From contig JADANN010000462.1 of NCBI GenBank assembly GCA_018806985.1, positions 1,665,501-1,729,500 on the forward strand: DNA of 64,000 bases, in the 5' to 3' direction. The DNA comes from Angiostrongylus vasorum (Eukaryota > Nematoda > Chromadorea > Rhabditida > Metastrongylidae). The translations under genes and the position numbers were made by a program. Of this stretch, positions 58,504-64,000 are shown one piece after another; the stretch's first letter is position 1; every line of letters starts with the position of its first letter. The notes under the pieces are model-generated. The model saw only the letters and a list, made by a program, of their open reading frames with translations. It did no database searches and was not told the origin of the DNA.

Positions 58504-59008
58504 GGAACAATAACATTTCCTATCTCTTTACTTGCAGATAACACTGGTGCATAAGGCCTGGTATGATACATCAGGAGGCATACACAAAGCCAGTTCAGTT
58601 CAAACAATACAGCTTCTCTATTGGTTTGGAGAACTACTTTAACATACTAAAAGGGATTAACAATAAGAAAAGCTCCGACAGTTACAAATGAGAAGGAATA
58701 CTAGTAACATTTATAACATAGGAACAGAGGGAATTGCTGGGCAGCGCAGAAATCCTCTCATAACAATGACATACCACTTCATGCACACTCAATCCATAAT
58801 CACAACTATAGGACCGACTGCCTAGAGGAGTGAGAATCTGTGACAACAGGTGGTGACCTTAGGTTGCACAAAATAAAACCGGTATATCTACTTTTTACCT
58901 CGAAATCAATTCACCATGACGAGTTGAAAGAAGTGTAGCGAAGATAAGATAATATAGCGATGGATTTCGGCTGAGGAACGAAAATAAAAAAAAAAAAAGA
59001 AAAAAAAA
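58504..59008. other. Convergent 3' ends, tmem-107 and DnaJ gene
   Basis: About 500 bp hold the 3' untranslated sequence of both genes. A long A-rich run lies at 58,980-59,008. No coding sequence was seen. Confidence 0.55.
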
Positions 59009-62000
59009 CTATTGTTGCTGGCAACGCACTCCGCCCTCATGATGACTGTGATTGTCTTCTTCTTGGCGGTACCGATTCACTGCGATCTCTGCCAGTTCGA
59101 ACACTTCGTCATCATCACCAATCAAGCATTGGCTTTTACCAGGAAGGATTTCAGCAAGCGTCCGTCGGGAATCTGCTGACAATTTTTCGGGGAATGTTAC
59201 TCGGAACTGGAGAATTAAGTCACCCTAGAACACAACCTTGGTGGTTATTCGTGTTGAAATAATACGAAACAAAACTATGGTGTTTGGCCGAAATACCGTA
59301 ACGACGAAACTGTTCTGAATGTGGCTACACCAAGCTATAGATAATTACGTAATTCCACTTGTTTCACAAATTCTGACATAAGAAATAACCCAAGGTAATT
59401 CACTTTTTTTGTTGGTGATTTTTACGTACAAAATGTGATTGTTTGAATTTGGGTAACGCGATCCAATACAAAGAATTTGCTACACAACAAAAACAAAGCG
59501 AAGTACGCAGAAAAGGATATGAAACATCTTCGTGTGAATAAGGTAGGGTAGGGGAAGTGTAAGGAACTCACCGTTCTATTTTTACAATGTGTAGAATATA
59601 ATCGAAAGAGGAAACCAAATGCCTACTTCACGTAAAAATATTCAGAACGACTTAGTCCTTATTGGCTAACCAACATGGATTATATTTATTAAAAGAAAAA
59701 CTTGTACAAGTGATTAAGCAAACCTTTTCTTGAGGATTTCTTCGATGTGGCATTCCTTCTCCATAAATAACTCGCATATCAGCATGCTTGATAACCTCAC
59801 CTGCAAACGAAGTATATTACAGACATTCTGGCACTATGCGTGAAGAGAATTTGACTGAGATGAAAACACCTGGTAATACATTAAAGAATAGAGTCCTGTC
59901 ATCCAATGTTTTAATAACGCGAGAGAAACCGCACAATGATTCAACTAGCTGAAAATACAAACGAAATATAAAATGTGAATGTTTACCATATGTGTACAAA
60001 GTGAGAACAGCACTAACCTCTATATCAACGTTCATCACCAAATTATCATCTTTCCTGAAGAAAGTGTTGTGTTCCTAAAAAATACCTTCTGCTTTCGTAC
60101 TCTCCCTACAAAGCAACATTACCTTCCATTCTTTTAAATAAACAATAAATCATAAAAGACCTTTTCATCAAGAATGATGACAATATCGCCAGGTGGAACG
60201 TTGTGATCTTCATCTCCTCTTCCCTCGAACATAATTTTATCACCATCTTTCATACCTTTTTCAACGTGGACCTCCAGAATTTCTTCAACCTTTCGCTGAA
60301 ATACACAAATCTCAACATTGCAAAGCATGAAAACAACGTTCAAGGTGCATCGAGCATTTTATTATCACAAAGTTACCTTTCTGTTAACATTATTAAAACA
60401 ACAGCTTTATCCCTTCTACCTTGTAGATACGTTGCTACTTTACCAAATATTTTTCCAATTCAATTGAGCCTTCATAACTTTTCAATAAGATAAGTGTGAT
60501 GACTTACATATATTCTTTTTACTAGGTAAAAAATCGTTACGGCATAGACCTCCTATATCATTTTTATAATCTGTCGTTCCACTGATCGCTCGCTTTGGGG
60601 ACTCGTTTAAAATCACACCTTTTCTCTAGAGTTTTCGTGAATAGCTCTGACCATAGCGTCGGTGGTCTATGTACAGAACGTATGACATCTCGACGGACCC
60701 AGGCACTGACGGCTCATGTCCATCTGTTGTCGTTCATATGCATTACGTCTCTGGCTCATTTTATCTTCAACAGTTTGGCGTACAGAACGGCTTCCGTGGG
60801 TTTAGGATCGCTGACACAAGTCGGAGCTTCGAATTTTGTCTCTCATTTGTGTGAGACGGGATACTCCTAGCACTGTCCTTTCGACTGCGCGTTCTACAAC
60901 GTTGAGTCACCTTTCACCCCGCTTACGCAGTGACTAGGTCTCTGATGCGTACTTTAGGGCACGAAGAACCGTGGCGTCAAAAAGGTGGGCACGGAGACAA
61001 ATTTTCTTTGTTCTATTCACTACATCTTTAATGCTCTTGGAAGCTCCTTAAGCCGTTCACTTCTTCCTGCTCAACTCTGGAGCTAAGTCTTTCATCACGT
61101 TGATTCCTCGACCTAGACAGACATAACTGGAGCATTTGGAGATATTCATTACATTCGGCGTGAATGGAGCATATGTAACCATCATCGTTTAGGGTGGGGC
61201 TTCTGGAATTGCGAGCTACCACAAATTGTCTTGGGTGCATGATAAAATAAGACACCCGCTCGCCTTTCTTTCCATTCTAATACGTGGGTACCATTGTGAC
61301 GGTTATCAGATGTTCTTTTTGGTACAACCTTAGCATTAAACTCCTCAATGGTCACCTTAAAGAATGCATTGTTTCCTCCGTAGAACTTCTCTAAACCCAT
61401 ATAGAACGTCTCGACTTTTTCATCGTCATGGCTTCATGTCAATGCACAAACGACGAAAAATGTGGAACCCAGTATTGACCCACATCTCTTCAAAAATAAA
61501 CGTCCGATTAGAGTTGCTGATTGTTCGAATGAATCGATTTTCATAGCGAAACTCATGTTAACGAGAACGCCTTCTCCATTGACGCAAGTTCCGAGCAACA
61601 TTTCTTCTCCGATGGCGTAGATGGTATGAAATAGTTGGCATCTTCTGGTCTCAAACAGTGCGGTAACGGCATACCTTAAGTTACTTACCTGCATGATCAA
61701 GTCCTCTATCGAAGACTCAGATGCAAGTGAGCGTGCATCGTAAGCACAATTCGTCATCTTTGTTCTTCGATAAATAGACAGCTCAGAATGGCTCGGAGAT
61801 TCTAGTAACCTCTACGTACCCGTCTCCCAACGGTGCCGCATCGGGGGCTCCTTCGAAGTCAGGGAAATCAGACCCGTTTATTTTACTGGTCGGTATCTAC
61901 GTATAGCTTGCTGAGCTCTGAACGTGGCGGTTGGGTATACCGAGGGGTAGCTCTCTAGTCTCTATCAGAGTAAAAGGGGTGCTTATTTGCTGAAGACTTT

Positions 62001-63498
62001 TAACTCCTCCTCACGTAGTTCCCTGTCACTTTATTATAGGCCTTTGGTTCAAGTGACTCTTAGAACACAACCTGCACAAACGAGAACACAGCCACGCATG
62101 CATGCATGAATGTATCTACGAAAACACGGAAAGTGTTTGTTAAATCGGAGCACCAGAAACAAGGAATCCATCTCATGGATCCCTTGTCTTAGGAAAGCGT
62201 AAAGTCGCTTTTGGTCCACGGTTAACCTACTGTCCGGCACCGGGGGGAAGTGCCACGTTACCTCTCGAATAATCAGCAAGAGATCCCTCAACCCTCATGT
62301 GATAGTTGAAATTAAACGATAAATTCGAATGAGAAAAAACGCCACAATCTCTTCCAGTTAATAAACTTCAGCGAGAAATCATTGTGAAGTTAGTACACTG
62401 ACAACTGTAGGAATGTAATCATTAATTACATATGGGAACTACTTCGAAATCTACGCCTAACAAAAAAGCGAAATGGAAAGTAATTGGACGTCTCAGAACC
62501 TTTTTATTGCCTTGGCAACCTTTGCAACGATCCTTTGGAGGAATCATTTCACCATTGCCTTTACAAGCAGAGCAAGAAGACTGGACCTGTTGAATCATTC
62601 CAGGGGCCAACTGCATTACCTTGATTATCACACCACGTCCTTTACAATCTGGACACTTCATCACAGAACCAGCTGGTCCACCAAGTCCATCACAGTCAGT
62701 ACAAATGACCGTTCTAGTAACCTACAAAATGATTCTCTGCTTTCAAAATATTTGTAGGGTGTAGGATAACGACATGATCTAAAATTAACAACTCAAAACG
62801 AACTGGTTCTTCAGTGGTATTTCTACACAATGACGTGAGAAAAACGCTACCTTTAACTTTTTCGAAAAACCATTGTACAACTGCTCAAGTGAGACTTTCA
62901 TTTGATGGACAGTTGGTCGAACTCCACGACCCTGTTGACGCTTTCCTAAGTTACAAAGTCAGTGGACAATTGCAATGGCTACCAGGAACTTTATTAACAA
63001 GCTCTTCCTTGGTTTAGGACATTGACAGGGCGAAAATTGTGAAAACACATATATCACAAATTGCAGGTAACATAATGGTAAGCTTTAAGTCTACAGATCT
63101 GCCCAGTTCTATGGAATAAATATTTCTGCTTTAAGAATAAGTCAATTACGATCTTTAGTACTTCATAACCACTACTCTCACACGCGATTTATAGTTATCG
63201 ATGGCACAGAATGTTACTAGCGCCAAAAGAAGATAACCAAACTTTATTAAGCACGACACATTCAACCACCTATGTTAGGAAAGTGCATGATTGCGACGCC
63301 AAAATCTGACGCGTTTGAGTTTAATCAAGACTTCTTTATAACGCTCAGAGAGCATGACGTACCTCCACCAAAGAACATGTCGAATACATCAAATGGATTG
63401 TGGAACTCCGCACCAGCACCACCTCCTCCTTGAAGTGCTTCCTCTCCACCCTGGTCATATATCTGTCGCTTCTTTTCATCAGAGAGTACCTCGTATGC
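59009..63498 (-). CDS. dnj-12: Type-A DnaJ (Hsp40, DNAJA family) co-chaperone; 5' end outside window
   Basis: DNAJA proteins deliver unfolded clients to Hsp70 and stimulate its ATPase. Exons in phase on the minus strand: 63498-63363 (end of J domain '[20 protein letters not shown]', then a short Gly-rich linker and '[10 protein letters not shown]'), 62945-62851, 62721-62500 (zinc-finger repeats [30 protein letters not shown]), 60295-60161 ('[20 protein letters not shown]'), 60074-60018, 59948-59870 ('[19 protein letters not shown]'), 59800-59724 ('[13 protein letters not shown]'), 59224-59009 (ends 'GGVRCQQQ'; CxxQ is not a clear farnesylation box by sight). All donors and acceptors are canonical. 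The fourth zinc repeat has Lys where Gly is usual. The first J-domain exon with the HPD motif is not found and must lie past 64,000. The gene symbol rests on conserved gene order. The 2.2-kb intron 60296-62499 holds an RTE copy. Confidence 0.93.
60590..62295 (-). mobile_element. RTE-type LINE lacking its reverse transcriptase, in a dnj-12 intron
   Basis: Minus-strand order: 5' leader (62,295-61,770), endonuclease ('[19 protein letters not shown]', 61,757 onward; '[16 protein letters not shown]'; 'TFFVVCALT'; '[15 protein letters not shown]', to about 61,205), then directly the C-terminal region ('[17 protein letters not shown]', 61,140-60,590). About 1.6 kb with linker and RT, present in the 24.9-28.3 kb copy, is gone. 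It has the same orientation as the host gene. Confidence 0.85.
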
Positions 63499-64000
63499 CT
63501 AAATTAAGAAGACAAAAGTCGATACTGTAACACCATGTCAGCAAAAATGAACGGTGACAAGCAATGCTTTGCAGCATTTACCAAAAAACCAATCAAAAAC
63601 TGCACTCTTTTAAAACAAAACTTTCGCCTTTCCTCTTGTCAACGTTTGCATAAGTCTTCTCTATGTCCTGTTAGCAAATAAATGGAACAAAATTCATGAT
63701 AATAACCCCAGGATTTACGGTCCAAAGAAACAAAACATCATTTGTAGCAATTTGACCCATGAAATATCTACGAAACTGATTTCCAAGGCTACCAAAAGTT
63801 AACAAATTTATACCACCTCTTGGATGCAGACGAATTGCAATTCATACTGCTGAATGGTTCACATTCCTGAAGAGTTCCCCAAACACTCATGGCTAAATCT
63901 TCAATTCCAATCAAAGAAAATCAATGCCAAAAGTACTTTTTGTAGTGTTGTGAGAAACCTAGTCGATAAAAGAAAAAGCTGTCTACCTAAGAATGTCCTA
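63499..64000. other. Upstream intron of the DnaJ gene, nothing recognised
   Basis: The acceptor 'ttaatttag' precedes the exon at 63,498, so this should be intron. I could not find the expected 'YHPDKN' part of the J domain in either strand here. Confidence 0.55.

Noticed and set aside
62473..63017. Two plus-strand frames of 67 and 94 codons
   Set aside because: They lie antisense to the DnaJ zinc-finger exons, which splice in phase.

Overview
This is a repeat-rich piece of a nematode nuclear genome, most likely a strongylid (hookworm-like, clade V) worm. The reasons are: nematode-type splice sites (TTTTAG or TTTCAG acceptors, GTAAGT-type donors), introns of up to several kb full of repeats, worm-like conserved proteins, and decayed RTE, Penelope-like, mariner and tRNA-derived SINE copies between and inside genes. 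Most bases are non-coding, and almost all of the longest open frames are either retroelement debris or single exons of split genes.

Six genes can be rebuilt from exons with compatible splice phases or recognisable products. From left to right they are: (1) a Dispatched-family sterol-sensing-domain membrane protein, minus strand, 9.4-20.0 kb, of which the C-terminal half was not found; (2) metaxin-1, minus, 33.9-35.8 kb, six exons; (3) a small LITAF-domain membrane protein, plus, 36.5-40.6 kb, three exons that splice in phase to 115 residues; (4) ribosomal protein S26, minus, 54.9-57.4 kb, two exons, 117 residues; (5) TMEM107, a ciliary transition-zone protein, plus, 58.03-58.43 kb; (6) a type-A DnaJ (Hsp40) co-chaperone, minus, from 59.0 kb to beyond the right edge, with its J-domain start outside the window. 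From memory, rps-26, tmem-107, dnj-12 and mtx-1 all lie on one small chromosome I segment (cosmid F39B2) of C. elegans, so the right half appears to be an old conserved block spread out by repeat insertion. Two less certain coding frames lie at 22.3-22.7 kb (possibly secreted) and 41.8-42.2 kb (membrane).

The repeats fall into families that recur in both orientations: four sizeable RTE-type LINE copies (24.9-28.3 minus, 30.0-31.8 plus, 42.8-45.3 plus, 60.6-62.3 minus) plus fragments; three families with tRNA-like A/B boxes (here called SINE1, SINE2 and SINE3); a repeat of about 380 bp (here R3); two Penelope-type GIY-YIG fragments; a mariner and a second Tc1/mariner-superfamily fragment; small inverted-repeat elements; and three long (TA)n tracts. 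Many sit inside introns: SINE1 copies in the Dispatched gene, R3 in mtx-1, SINEs and a mariner in the LITAF gene, SINEs in rps-26, and an RT-deleted RTE copy in the DnaJ gene.

I found no operon-like defence or biosynthetic system, no CRISPR array and no rRNA or tRNA gene. The useful points are the gene models themselves, the conserved block, the contrasting damage in the RTE copies, and several hairpin-forming repeats with no clear family.
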